This document shows, one piece after another, positions 8,791 to 20,700 of a DNA stretch of 64,000 nt. The stretch spans positions 10,283,190 to 10,347,189 of the forward strand of contig LS997567.1 of the NCBI GenBank assembly GCA_000469685.2. The letters are read 5' to 3'. Origin of the DNA: Haemonchus contortus (lineage: Eukaryota > Nematoda > Chromadorea > Rhabditida > Trichostrongylidae). Each line of letters starts with the position of its first letter. Positions within the stretch are counted from its first letter, which is position 1. The position numbers and the translations under genes are program-made. The notes beneath the pieces are model-generated. The model saw nothing but the letters and a program-made list of their open reading frames with translations. It ran no database searches and was not told the origin of the DNA.

Positions 8791-9572
8791 TCATTTTTGA
8801 AAAGTGTCTTTCGTCTCAACGCACGTTCCGCCCACCGTGGGCGGGGCTTCGCTAAGCTTATGCCTGCCCAGCACGCATAATACCCTGCCCACTCCTTTTA
8901 TTTTTTTCCTGGCTTCTACACCTCAACTGAGTCGAGTTATGAATACATTAGGAAAGTACCGCCTATTTCGGGGAAGCTCCGCCCACAGCATGTGGGTCTC
9001 CTCGGTCTGGTTTGTTGACCCAATCCTCACCTTTGAAATTTTTTTTCCCGTTGTCTGGACCTTTTTCGAAGCCAAAACAAGACGTTTGGCTATTCGCACC
9101 GTCCATTCCGGCACCTGCCCCGCCCCCTGTGGGCGGAGCTTCGCAAAGCTCATGTGTACTCCGATAATCTTATCTTGGGCTCCACCCATCCCGAAGTTGC
9201 CCCGACCTCTAAAGTTGTTTTTTAAGTGATACTGAATTTCTGTTGAACATACAAACAAACAAACAAACAAACAAACAAACAAACAAACATATACACATAC
9301 ATACATACATACATGCATACATACATACATACATACATACATACATACATACATACATACATACATACATACATACATACATACAGACACACCAAACTTG
9401 TGGATTATATATAGTAAGGATTTCTGTTGAACATACAAACAAACAAACAAACAAACAAACAAACAAACATATACACATACATACATACATACATGCATAC
9501 ATACATACATACATACATACATACATACATACATACAGACACACCAAACTTGTGGATTATATATAGTAAGGA
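8791..9572 (-). mobile_element. Helitron-like element, head end, minus strand
   Basis: On the minus strand it begins at 9572 with TCCTTACTATATATAATCC preceded by A. It then has tetranucleotide microsatellites, a GGATGGGTGGAGCC segment and CTCCGCCCACAGGGGGCGG. This is the same order as in the elements starting at 11260 and 43882 (TCCTACTTACTA head, microsatellite, GGATGGGTGG, then CCGCCCACA-GGGGCGG). The first 150 or so bases are duplicated in tandem, giving a second head at 9420. I could not find a CTRR-type terminus to the left, so its far end is unknown and may lie beyond the minisatellite. Confidence 0.55.
9237..9572. repeat. duplicated compound microsatellite (ACAA)n-(CATA)n
   Basis: Two tandem units, about 9237-9420 and 9421-9572, each read TTCTGTTGAACATA, then (CAAA)n, ATACACATA, (CATA)n with one CATG, then CAGACACACCAAACTTG and GGATTATATATAGTAAGGA. 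Long open frames on both strands (CMYV or TYIH repeats) come from the tetranucleotide and are not genes. Confidence 0.95.
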
Positions 9573-9910
9573 TGTTCTGCTGATACTCTATTCTATTATA
9601 CTTTGATCCTGTCCATTTCATTCCGCTCTTTCTTGGTTAGTGATTGTTTTTTTGTTACTTATCATGCATATTTAAGGCTATGCGCATGTATATGTTACAT
9701 CTCACTTGTTAACTCTATTTCTTTATGTGCCTCATATGTTGAGTTTCTTCTACCTATCCCTTGGTTTATCTCCTAATTACCTATTAGTGACTGAATTGTG
9801 GGGGGACTTATATGATTCTCCCCCTTAACTTTTTTATGTTGCTTTGGAGGCGAATTCACAGTTTCCGATGTGTTCATTATTTTGTCTCTCGACTTAGCAA
9901 CAAGTATTTT
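9573..9910. repeat. left arm of an inverted repeat
   Basis: The reverse complement of this arm matches 10865-11259 with small gaps. Shared segments include CATATGTTGAGTTTCTTCTAC, CTTTGGAGGCGAATTC and TTGTCTCTCGACTTAG. Its outer edge abuts the Helitron-like head at 9572, and the outer edge of the right arm abuts the head at 11260. Confidence 0.8.
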
Positions 9911-10864
9911 TCGCCGCGTCTATGCCGTTTATGTCGAACTATTTTCTTTACACGAATTCTTCTACTGAACAATTTTATTCAGTAACTATTTACAGTTACA
10001 ACAACGTCATTACTTCTAGAATATGCAAAAATTCAGCATTAATTTTTCATATCTCCTATATCTTGAACTCTAATTGTATTACATTACTCGTGAACGTAAT
10101 CCACACTGAACATTAATACTGTATATCCCTTTCTTGTAGGCTCTACAGTGTAACATTGCACACCTCTCCGCACACACTGCGTGGGCCCCTGCGCGCATCG
10201 CATCCACTGTGTTTCTCTAACATCTGTTTCTTATGGATCCATGTCTTCTCGAAACAAGTCGAGCAGAGTAAAATTTCCTCGGGATCCACTCTTACATCCT
10301 CTACGGATTGCCTATGCCTCCTCATTCTTTTCGAACTTGAGCTCTCTTTGATAATGTGATGTGAAGTATCTATTTAAACTAGAATTGAGCCTCAAGCTAG
10401 GATTTATGAAGTAACTCAAGAGGCGAAAGAAAGAATGGGAAGAGAGTGAAAGATGCAAAAATATTACTGAAAAATTAACGAGAAAAGACCTGTTGAAATG
10501 AACACTCAAGCATGTATCAAAGTGGAAAGGGGAAGATCCGCCCGCGTTCTCCCACAATTTAACCCTATGGTGGTCTATTGGGTTACGAGAAGGAGTATTC
10601 CAAGCGATTAGCACACTCAAATTCCTATAGAATTTAACAACCAGTGAAGTAGGCTGTGAACTCGAAGCATAAGCAGCCGGTTTCGAGTTCACAGCCTGCT
10701 AGCCTACGACTCATTCTAAGTCGAGAGACAGAAATGAAAATTTGTCGCCGAAATATTCCATATTGTTGAATTTATGTGTTGTGAATAATTGTTAATGGTC
10801 AATGAATCAAATTGTTGAAGCAGAAGAATTTGTGAAAGCAATTGCATACAAATCGGGAAGTTGC
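9911..10864. other. spacer between the inverted-repeat arms, no gene seen
   Basis: A/T-rich sequence without a convincing frame. It contains a hairpin (10651-10697) with 16-bp perfect arms AGGCTGTGAACTCGAA and TTCGAGTTCACAGCCT around a 15-base loop. It also has partial copies of the arm-end motif CGACTCATTCTAAGTCGAGAG near 10708. Confidence 0.6.
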
Positions 10865-11259
10865 GGTAAAAACGACTCATTCTAAGCCGAGAGACAAAAT
10901 GATGGACATTGTCGGGAGCTGCGAATTCGCCTCCAAAGCAGCGTAAGTATGAAAAGGGGTAGAATCATGTAAGTCCTCCCACAATTCAGTCATATGCCTT
11001 TAAGAGGTAATTAGGAGATAATCGAAAAAATAAGTAGAAGAAACTCAACATATGAGGCACATAAAGAAATAGAGTTAACAAGTGAGATGTAACTATACAT
11101 GCACATAGCCTTAAAATATGACAAGTTACAAAAAACAATCACTAACCAAGAAAGAGCGAAATGAAATGGACAGCATCAATCTTACGCCGACAGAATACGA
11201 GTTTAAAAGCCAGAGTCTGAATATATAACCGGTAGAATAGAGTATCAGCAGAATAAAGA
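10865..11259. repeat. right arm of an inverted repeat
   Basis: This is the partner of 9573-9910 in inverted orientation. It carries an additional inner stretch (11180-11245) only partly matched on the left. Immediately after it, at 11260, a Helitron-like element starts. Confidence 0.8.
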
Positions 11260-12032
11260 TCCTACTTACTACAAAGCGCTTCGTCTGTCGTCTGTCGTCT
11301 GTCGTTATGTACATATGTCTGTCACGAAATTCCTTAGCTGCTTTAGATCTGCCTGGAGAGACCGGGTCAAGCATAGGATGGGTGGGCCATGTCCCGAGAA
11401 GTATAAAGCACACGCATCAGCTTGGCGAAGCCGCGCCCACATGGGCATGGCGTGCATCGAAATGAGCTCTACTGAGGGTCATGATTTCAAATTCAGTTAC
11501 AAGACGGCTTCAAAACTGGAGTTTAAAGGTGGCTGGAGGTGTGCATTGATAAGTTAGATCGAACTGGGTAGAACCACTCCCGATGGGCGGGGGTTCTTCA
11601 ACAATGCAAGGCTTTATTGGGCGGGGCGTCCTCCAAAACTGTAATGCTTTATGAAAACATTTTGGAAAATCATAGCTCCTGTCCCCGTGGACCTAGAAAG
11701 TTCAAAAATGGAAGGAGTATAGGTAGCGGGATGGGAACACTTAATGTGGGTGGCAGGACCAGACTCCGCCCACAAGGGGTGGGGTTTAAGCAAAAACTCA
11801 TAGATCTTGTCTCAGTGGAATTAGAGCTTTCAAATTTTGTAGAAGCACAGGTGACAGGATGGGAACACTCATGGTGGGTGGCAGAACAACACTTCGCCGA
11901 CAGGAGGCGAGGTTTGAGCGGAAACTCAAATAAAGGTCTACAATGAACTCAGGAACCATGAACCAGCTTACGTGGCTCCGTCCTTCATGGCTAGAGCCCC
12001 TAGCGCAGGCGATAGTGTGCATAGCCGCCTGG
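11260..12032 (+). mobile_element. non-autonomous Helitron-like element, copy A (773 bp)
   Basis: It begins with TCCTACTTACTACAAAGCGC after an A at 11259 and ends in CTGG at 12029-12032 before a T at 12033. The end follows a GC-rich hairpin (CTAGCGCAGGC ... GTGTGCATAG) and a CCGC spacer. TC at the 5' end, a subterminal hairpin, CTRR at the 3' end and insertion between A and T are the Helitron signature. Inside are a short TCTG-type microsatellite, GGATGGGTGG, GC-box-like motifs and two copies of a 129-bp unit (near 11686 and 11815). No Rep-helicase is encoded. It shares both ends with copy B at 43882-45222. Confidence 0.8.
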
Positions 12033-12034
12033 TG

Positions 12035-12295
12035 TTCAGATAACCTCGGTTAGCGCTGGGTGTCCAGTAGAGCGGCAGCAGAATCTTGCTCAGAATCAGA
12101 ATCTAGCGTCGGCACAGAATCTTGCAGAATAGAACAGTCATCAGATTAGAATCATGGCAGAATAGGGCTGGAAGTAGAAAAACAAGAGGGATGGTTGCAT
12201 TGATCGGCATTGAAAGATAGCTGCTACTGGTCTCGCAACGAAGTGCTCGATTTTAAGTTAGACAGTTGTCGCAAAAAGTTGACAAAAGTTGGGCG
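12035..12295 (-). repeat. uninterrupted (empty-site) copy of the repeat split by the RTE LINE
   Basis: On the minus strand this reads through the junction that the LINE interrupts at 232/3375, with a single copy of the target motif at 12239-12254 (15 of 16 bases). Flanking sequence matches 176-216 on one side and 3391-3585 on the other. It also directly follows Helitron copy A. Confidence 0.85.
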
Positions 12296-13504
12296 CAAAT
12301 CTTTCAGAAATTATTTATTTATTTCACAAATTAGTGTCACATATTTCTAATCCGAAATGTTACACTAGTATCTTCCTGTATTCCTAGGCGGAAAGTGGTT
12401 ACCTTGCGTCGGTTTTCAAATTGACTGTTAACAGATTTGCCTGTCATCTCCCTATCCTTAAGAATACCCACCATCATTATAAAGGTGAAGTTTAGGAAAC
12501 CCTCTTCCAAGTGAGCTAGTATCAATTAGTAGGCTGAAATGACAGCTTGAAATATTAGTGAAAATGTTAACTGGATCACAAAGGTACCAACTTTGCCTAT
12601 CTAATTCTAACCAATTGCTAGTCATTAACATCGATTTGTGGCGTGATTGATTCTATCCATAACTTAGCATTGTTCCATAGTAGAGCAACCAAAACGATAG
12701 GCCACACAAGCGAATGACTGGTTCTTCAGCTTTGTGATTTCGACAGCTTTTATCAGCCCCACTTTCATTACTCTATCTAATTGATAGCGTAGAACTTGTT
12801 ACCATCGACCTTCTTCAGTGAATAACGCTTTGAGAGCTTCGAATTCATAGGTTTATTACGTTATTCCTCCCGAATACAGGAGCCTAAAAAGCCATCAACA
12901 ATAGCTTTCCAATGGTCTCAGTAAGGGTTTGACAACAGATTCTCCGCATGTCAGTGGGACCGTGCTATCTATCAAATGCACGCATACGAAGGTTAATGAG
13001 GGGGAAAACACTAAGTTCATTCCAACAATGAAGCTCACTTCATCTTAACTGCATTTGCCTGGAGGAATAAAGAAAAATTTTACGAAGTTCAAGCACAGCC
13101 AGCATGTCTTTGCATGAGTGTATAAAAGAATTCGAATAAAGTTCAAAGTTTCAAAAAAATGAGGACCCGAATTCTTTGGAGCCACACGAGGGTCGTGACG
13201 CTGAATCCTCACGACAACAGGTGTAAACTTTGAGAGAAGGACTTGCACAACGACTGTTCACCTGCAGCATAGTATTATACTTGACTGTAACAGTGACCAC
13301 AGGTCTATTAACAGGAGAAGCAGGATGGGGAAGAATACTGTGTATTGGATTCTTCAGTATGGCGCCGAGCAGAGGAGTAATCAGGTGAATTATAGGCCAC
13401 AGCGAGGCTAGAGCGCTTCAGTTGAAGGTGCATCAAAATATGCTCGCGTGTGAAAATAATTCAAACCGCGAAACCTTCCAATGAATAAATGCGATCAGGG
13501 AAGG
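12296..13504. other. no recognisable gene
   Basis: It begins with an ATTTATTTATTT motif like a LINE or SINE tail. Only short frames are visible after that. I could not frame an exon with splice sites or find repeats. Confidence 0.4.
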
Positions 13505-13675
13505 AAAGACTGCTTTCATAGTCCGCGATTCGGCCAGCGAGCGAGCGACCGGGGGCGGCGCTTGCCCCTTGTTTACGACTGAATCTTGGTCGATACCGCA
13601 CGATCAGTAGTCGCTCGCTCGCTGGATCGGTCGCTCGCTCGCGGGCCGCATCCCGCACTATGAAAGCAGCCGTAG
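13505..13675. repeat. inverted repeat with GAGCGAGCGAC arms
   Basis: The left arm is about 13508-13560 (CTGCTTTCATAGT ... CCAGCGAGCGAGCGAC). The right arm is about 13610-13672, its reverse complement with a short internal duplication of the GCTCGCTCG block. The spacer is about 50 bp and G/C-rich. The size and structure suit a small fold-back or MITE-like element. No target duplication was found. Confidence 0.7.
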
Positions 13676-15795
13676 AGTCTCCACGAGGAAATGATTGTCT
13701 TGCCGTGAGCCAGATGAGTGGCACCGGAGCGCGGTATTTTACGTCTTCAGTGCCGTCTGGGCAATGATGGATTGGTATCCGAAGTTTGTGTTTTTCGACT
13801 AGATAAACCGGAACATGGAGGAATTGTGAATTTTCGCCTCGGAGAAGTACTCTAACGAACTTGAGGGGAACTATACTCTGAGAACGCTCAAGAATGTAAC
13901 AAATAGTCGGCATGTCCTTTTGCCTAGCTGGGGTATTTAAATTATTTATCAGGTGTTCCTATAATTTTTTCATGTTTTCATGTATCAGCTGAGCGCACAG
14001 CCTTCTATAGAATCTTGAAACATTGCGGTCCAGGAATCATTCATTTCTAACTGCAGATATAAGAGAACATAAAGGTTAATGTAAGGACAATATAAAAGCG
14101 CGGTGGGCTAAATGCGAACATTCAAGTGTTATAGTACTGGTCCCATACCTTTATTAATTGTGTAAAAAATAAATACTCCAAGAGAACAGCAAGAAAGTGG
14201 AGCGTTCAGAGAAAAATGTCATAAACCAATCAAATTTGTATAACAGATGTCAGATGAATAGATGGTATGGTGTTAAGAAGTTTGTGAAAAGTCTTCATAT
14301 ACCGTTGGGCGGGAGAGTTGAGCTAGTACACCGTTTTACAGAACTTTCCTTCACGGTCAACTTCAGCACTATGAGGAGAGGTCATTAGAATCAAACAAGC
14401 ACCAATCCGTTTTATAGTATTTAATGGATATGTACCAGTTTCTCCACTTTCAAACCTTTACACTTCTCCGAAATACTCCCCGGCTCAGAACCTCATATGG
14501 CGAGATCCGGCACATACACAACCTTCCTCAACACGCCTGCTTCCAGTACTACAACCCTTGTTCTATGACGCTTCATATCTCCTAATATTTATTCCTCGTT
14601 ACTAGCACTGTACACGGCCACATCGAAGCATCTCACTCCGTTGAGGTATTTCTCTCTATTTCGACCAATGATATACATAAACTGCTTGTTCACCAACGAG
14701 CTTTTTCCTCTGGACGTTGGACTCCCCTAGTTTTGCCATCGTCATACAGCCCGATTATACGCGTCTCACTCGCCTATGAAAGATGTGAACAGCATGATGG
14801 GCATCCAGTTTTTACACTCAGGCGAGAAGTTATTCTTCCACGCGAAGGTTCGCATACCCCTTTTTGAGGTGATGTTGCTTTAAAAAATGAAGAGCAAAAC
14901 TTGTACGAAGAGGGTACATGGTTACAACTACAACACTTGATGACACTCAATATAGGACAAAGGACGAGAACTAGGTGCAAAATTGAAAAGTAAAACCAGT
15001 AAAGACTACAACGTAACATAGCGGCATGTCGCCACCATTTACCACGCCAGAAATAGCCAGATATACAAAGAATAGTATGTGATGTGATATGAACTGTTGT
15101 ATAAATCATTGAAAATTACCTATTAGTTGCTTACTGGAATAATTCTGATTCCCTTCTCAAATCACACCACGATCATGACGCAAAATTGCTCACTCAAACC
15201 TGCTTATCTGAAGCCTCAACTGCGTCATAACAGAGAGTGCAGCAGTATGATTGAATTGGTAGTTGGTTGCAGCAGTAGAATAAAATCAGAGCAATACAAG
15301 ACGAATTCGGCTGCAGAAATCATGGGGATTAGCGCTAAGTCGAATAATATAGTGAATATCGGGTTAATGTTTTACATGACCGTCAGGCCCCAACGCAGTT
15401 CGGGGGTAGACCCATCCATCCGTCCTGGGTAGGGAGGCCTCTCATCACAGGGTGGAGAGTGAATGAGGGTCGCGCTTCTCTGAGTCCTAGCTAACGTAAG
15501 GTCGCAAATGTTACATGATTGTCGAGGGCTGTCGATTCTTCACCTACTTATAGGAAAAAACTTTGCTACATTACAGCTATCTAGACACATAACAAAGGCA
15601 AAAACACCATTTGAACGCTCCGACTTTCACGAACATTTCCTTGGGGAGACTCTCCCGTTCCCTACCCTAGACGTTATGCGTACGGCCCTGATTCAGAGCT
15701 CTCGCTGGGGTGACCTATCTTAGTTGGTTGGCCGCTGTGCTCGCTAGCAGTCTCATACGAACTGTACCAATTCTATGAGTTAGAAACTTTATCAC
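13676..15795. other. no recognisable gene
   Basis: Several frames of 60-111 codons occur on both strands, but none shows a familiar motif or good splice context. A G/C-richer patch at 15380-15520 (GGGGGTAGACCCATCC) may be part of a repeat. I cannot support a gene. Confidence 0.35.
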
Positions 15796-16341
<546 letters not shown>

Positions 16342-16514
16342 GCACATCCAAAATAACAAGACAAAATGCAAAATTCAAAATCATCATGGGACACGCTTCA
16401 AAACTATCAGGACTTATCAGTGACCTATCTAGACATCTTTGCGGTAAAGCTCTATTTCATATTTCCTCACCTCAGCCATTAGGAAGAGAAAGGGGATGGT
16501 GAAGTGCTACAAGG

Positions 16515-16604
16515 GCTATCAGATTATAGGTTCGCGAGGCCTATGCCTGATAGTGGGACGTGAGCTCATATCAGAGGAAACTGACACAGTAGGATACACA
16601 TATA
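16515..16604. repeat. dispersed repeat, copy also at 29550-29660
   Basis: CTATCAGATTATAGGTTCGC, then GAGGCCTA, TGATAG and GGGA, occurs here and at 29552-29600. Both copies run into A/T-rich sequence ending in TATATATTAGGTT. The mariner relic starts in this copy at the TA. The second copy lacks the mariner, but its junction is too degenerate to call an empty site. Confidence 0.6.
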
Positions 16605-17485
16605 TTAGGTTGAGTGAAAAGTCTTGATCGACCTTCGTCCCTTTTTACGTAGGACCGCTCGGAGGGACTTCGTAATGGGTTATGGTAGACCGATGCCTAA
16701 CCTGTATTTTCAAAAGGATATATAAGCATCCCCTTGGAAGTGCTCCGCAAAAATGACCTCAACTTTCAACTGGCGTCCGAAGCTGTCTGAGAGCTATCGT
16801 CTATCACGAATTACTGTAAGGGCATAATCCACCGACGGCTGTCTCAAATGTCTGTGGTGCATCCAGAAGGGTCAGCGTATCTCAGCACACGGGTGCCTCA
16901 TGACGAAGCAGTTCCAAGACTAGCAGAGAAGTAGATTATGCCCGAGGAAGGTTTTACTGTGTCGTCGGTGGACATTCTCAGGGAATGCTCTACACTGGAT
17001 AACTTACTGAGGGCTCAACCGTGACCGCCGAGATTTACACTTTTCAGCTACAGAGTTTGGTCAACGTTGTTCGAAGGAAGCGTCCGCAGCGTGAAAATGT
17101 TTGCCTTTTTCACGACAGCGCTCAACCGCATGTTGCGAAATTATTTTGTCAGTAAATTGCCCAACTCAGATGGGCAGTGCTAACCCATTCTACTTATTCG
17201 CGAGGTCTCGCTCCGTCTGATTACCATTTGTTTCTTGCTCTGGAACATCACCTCCGTGATAGAAATTTTGATGACTGCCCGGAGCTCAAAAATGAGATCT
17301 CCAGCTTTTTCGAATCGCGGCCGCCACCCTTCTAGGCTTCAGGAGTCAAGAAACTGCCGGTTCGTTAGACGTATGTTTAGCACAACGGTGGAGACTATAT
17401 TACTAATTGAGATCCTCTTTCAATGGGAATAAGACTTTTTAAAGTGAAGATTGAAAAGCCGATCAAAACTTTTTACTCAACCTAA
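16605..17485 (+). mobile_element. mariner-family DNA transposon relic 1
   Basis: The terminal inverted repeats TTAGGTTGAGTGAAAAGT (16605) and its complement ending at 17485 are flanked by TA on both sides. This is the mariner target duplication. Internal sequence gives mariner transposase remnants in broken frames: EIYTFQLQ-like sequence near 17030, FHDSAQPHVAK from about 17108 (second catalytic Asp) and RGLAPSDYHLFLAL near 17205 (third Asp). Several stops and the loss of the N-terminal frame make it non-functional. Confidence 0.85.
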
Positions 17486-17489
17486 TATA

Positions 17490-18382
17490 TATACATATAT
17501 ATAATACATATAAATACAGTATGAGGGCGCTTTTGTTTTTACGATTAGAGAATATGTGGGATAAGCGCTGTACGGGGGCTCTTTAAACCGCCAATTCAAA
17601 AGAGTTCAAAAAAAGGTCGCGACGTTGCGTTGAAATTGAGAAAATATGTCGACTGACCAATGGGGGCTTGACTCAGGGTGTTTCTCTCCCGTCTGATGCC
17701 TCCGGCACGGCCGCGCCATGTTGCCAGCTTTTCGCTGCGGGAACCCCTGTTGGCATGGTGCCAGTGGTTCTCACAGCGAAAAGCTTGACACTTTGATACG
17801 GTGTACGCCGGTCATCAGCTATCGGACAATGATGAGGTTGAAGCGGAATCTCTCTTCATCTGCTTCTTCTTTGAAGGCGACATAGGAAAAAAATAGCATG
17901 TTATTATTGATAAACTCCGCTAATAAAAAGTCCGAAACCTTATCATGCAGTAGTAATCGATACCTTTCGGAATTTGGTCAATTTTCTTCAAAACAGTAGA
18001 AGTACTTTGGGATTTTTAGGCATTTTTATGTGTTTGATTTCCTGCCACATAATCTACCGGATTGTACTTTCTGCAATTCCAATATTCAAGCAAGGGGAAC
18101 GCGTGATAATGCCAAGAGTAGAAAGACGGTCCCCCCGAACTGTGCAGTGTTTGCTAAAAATGGGAATGAGTTTGAAATATTGATGTGAGTTTCAAAAATA
18201 TCTCTCTTCTTGCTGAACTTTTCCTGGGTAAACTTCATTCACATAGTCCGTATACCGTATCCCAAGCTTTTCGCTGTGGGCGCCACTGACGGAGCCAATC
18301 TTGCGGCCGATGCTCTCTCGCTCGGTGGCGTTATTGATTGGTTTGATATTTTAGGTATGGAGGCATCAGCAGGTTCGGAACA
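17490..18382. other. mostly unassigned; contains an inverted-repeat pair
   Basis: The word AAGCTTTTCGCTGTGAG/GGG occurs in inverted orientation at about 17766-17810 and 18236-18290. Each is adjoined by a TATCAAAG/TATCCCAAG and GTATACCG-like segment, suggesting the ends of a roughly 520-bp MITE. A third copy of the core is near 17732. No coding sequence is supported. Confidence 0.45.
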
Positions 18383-19010
18383 TTAGGAGTAAAGCTTCAG
18401 ACGGTCAGGATGGATCGATTTATTCGACCGCAGAGGGACCTTTCCATCGGTTTGTAAGTTTTCACCAACAGTATCGTCGTCTAAAAGGACAAGGTCGCCG
18501 ATAGAAATATTCTTGGTGTATACCTTGTTCTGCAGGTCGTACCCTATCTTATATTGTATTTCTTTTCCCACAGCTGTGATGATGTTTTGCAGACCGACTG
18601 CTAATTGCCAAGGCATCTGATGCGAACACTGGACGTGGAGGAAGCTCATGTAGGAGATCGCTCTATGTGATTGGGCATCTGCCATGAGCAATAAACAACG
18701 GACTGTAACATGTTGTTGCATTGATACTAGGCAAATACCACACGTTGCACAAAATCAAACCATAACTCCCTAGCATTGGAACAATATGCCGTTAGTGAAT
18801 CAGTGACGGACTAGCAGTTCTACCTGGTGGTTAACTTTGTGATTATAAGTGGTAGCAAACTTCTTCGATACTCCCAGTGTTCCAATGATTTTTGCGAAAT
18901 TATCGCTGGTATAGTTGGAACCCAGGTCCGAGCCTAGCTCTTTCGGAATACCGGGTTTCGACATGAGATCATTGATCAGTGCGTTGATCACTGACTCGTT
19001 TGTTTAATCT
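18383..19010 (-). pseudogene. LTR-retrotransposon (gypsy-type) integrase relic
   Basis: Read from 18991 downward: GIPKELGSDLGSNYTSDNF, containing the second catalytic Asp of the integrase core, then LGVSKKFATTYNHK and HQVELL with the catalytic Glu. After a frame break come YDLQNKVYTKN and ISIGDLVLLDDDT, which resembles the C-terminal DNA-binding region after the core. Long terminal repeats, RT and gag are absent, so this is a fragment. The wording of the motifs fits a Ty3/gypsy element better than Pao/BEL; this is inference from memory of the families. Confidence 0.65.
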
Positions 19011-20559
19011 ACTAACGGGGTACAAACTATGAACTTGCTAAAAGCGCGTTGTGATTTATTTATTCATTTAATTATTTGTTATTATATTGTGCAAAGTGAG
19101 GCGGTAACATTAAATAAAGAAGAGTGGCAGACGGTGATTAAATAGGATAAATAAACCTAGAGTATACACAGCGACGTAATTTAGAAGTCTTAAGGATAAT
19201 TATATAAGCTCGCGCACGCAGTGGAGCATGCTTCACCTCTGTTTCTGTACAGAACCGGTTGGTTATAACTAATTTACCAGCAAATCGGCCAGCATAGGCT
19301 GAACATTAACTAGGCATGGATACACACAGGAAGAGATCTTTCCACTGAAAAGATGGTAGTTGCAGCCAGGGCTTCGACCCCGTGGAGGGGATGGGATCAT
19401 GGATGCCGACCTCGGGCATCAAACCTCTTCGACTCTTCGCTCCACTCCTCTTTCTCGGTGCTAGGCCCTGAAATTCCTCGGTTAATAATCTGAATCGTTA
19501 CGATCTGATAGCCGCGCTAGTACAACGCAGCTCACATTACTTGGATTTCACATGCGTTGGAGGGAAAATGTCAAAAAGAAACGACTTACGGGCCACAGTA
19601 CAAATAGGTAGGGAAAATGAAGGGGCATCTAGAAGAAGAAGGGCAATGGCCGGCCAACATTGCGAGTCGCTGTGGGGGGCGACTCCGGATATCAACTCAG
19701 TCCGTCGACCCTCTCAGAGCCACATTGCATGTAGAGGGGAGCGGGTGGGGGGAGGGGGGGTTGAAGAAGGGGGGGGAAAGAGCTTGAGTACGAAAAAAGA
19801 ATTAAAAAAGGAGCTGTTCCATGGATCACTCAATACATATTTCCATGTTCAAATATGAGATGCTATGGAGTCAAAAAGAATTGTATATGCGAGGTCAAAG
19901 GCAAAAGTCGCAGAAGTGTATTTCGCTGAAATAATAAAATGTGAAGGTTAGTACAAACTTTATTCGAGGCTGCCCCGATAACGTTGAATTATTGAATAAC
20001 TCTAATCTACTCAGTTCACTTACTATAGGAACTGGGTGGCCAACATCATCTTAATGATCGGCTCAGACCACGATCCAAGGCAAATCGGCCAGATTGATGA
20101 CGAAACGCATTGGCATTTTGCAGGCGTCGCGATGGAACTTCTGTGAAGCATACTAATAACTGGCAGTGGGTTTGAACCTGGAGAAATGTATCGCGCGCAT
20201 GTGCATGAGCAGCCTTGGCACTGCGCCATCGGATCAGTTTCCTTATACGCTTTTCCTGGAGGTCATGCGTCGACTGAGGGGACATCTCGCAGTCCCACGA
20301 CGTTCTCTACAATCAAGTCATCTCTGAATAAGACACTTGGTGTTTGAGATACTCCGATAAGTGGTCCTAAGAAGTCTTACAAGAAGAGGATACTAGGTCG
20401 CAGTGGCCATCTAAGATGAGATGTTAACCACCATAGGTTTTTCCAATCGGGTATCTCAAATCCCTTTCCAAATCTGCTGAACGACTCTGGAGACAGAGCT
20501 ATGGGACCATTTCCTCCTCTGTTATATACGCACCGTGTTGCTATTTAAGCAGACTGAAA
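19011..20559. other. no gene supported; low-complexity patches
   Basis: An ATTTATTTATTCATTT motif at 19047-19075 resembles a retroposon tail. A G-rich run lies at 19735-19785. The 105-codon frame at 19541-19858 crosses that G-rich run, with no family resemblance, so I do not call it. A GGGTTTGAACCTGG motif at 20168 resembles a Pol III B box but lacks a convincing A box. Confidence 0.4.
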
Positions 20560-20700
20560 ACATATGGCGGCCCTGAAAGTTAGGGCGAGGCTGCATATTG
20601 TCCTGTCGAATATAGAATGGTCGTGAAGCTGTTGTAGAGCACCCTTAGAAGCACATCACTCTTACGTATTGAGCAGAAACATCATGGCCTTTCGAAGGGC
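20560..20700 (-). pseudogene. short inverted fragment of the second RTE-family reverse transcriptase
   Basis: The minus strand here matches 21170-21300 (TTTCTGCTCAATACG, CAGCTTCACGACC, TATATTCGACAGGACAA) with deletions. That segment encodes the RT region preceding the catalytic YxDD of the second RTE family. It lies 500 bp from, and inverted to, the longer relic at 21105. Confidence 0.65.

Noticed and set aside
9209..9621. Long open frames rich in CMYV or HTYI repeats
   Set aside because: They are translations of the CATA and CAAA microsatellites on both strands.
19541..19858. 105-codon frame with an RRRRAM segment and a G-rich run
   Set aside because: The Gly stretch is low-complexity DNA, and no motif or splice context supports it.
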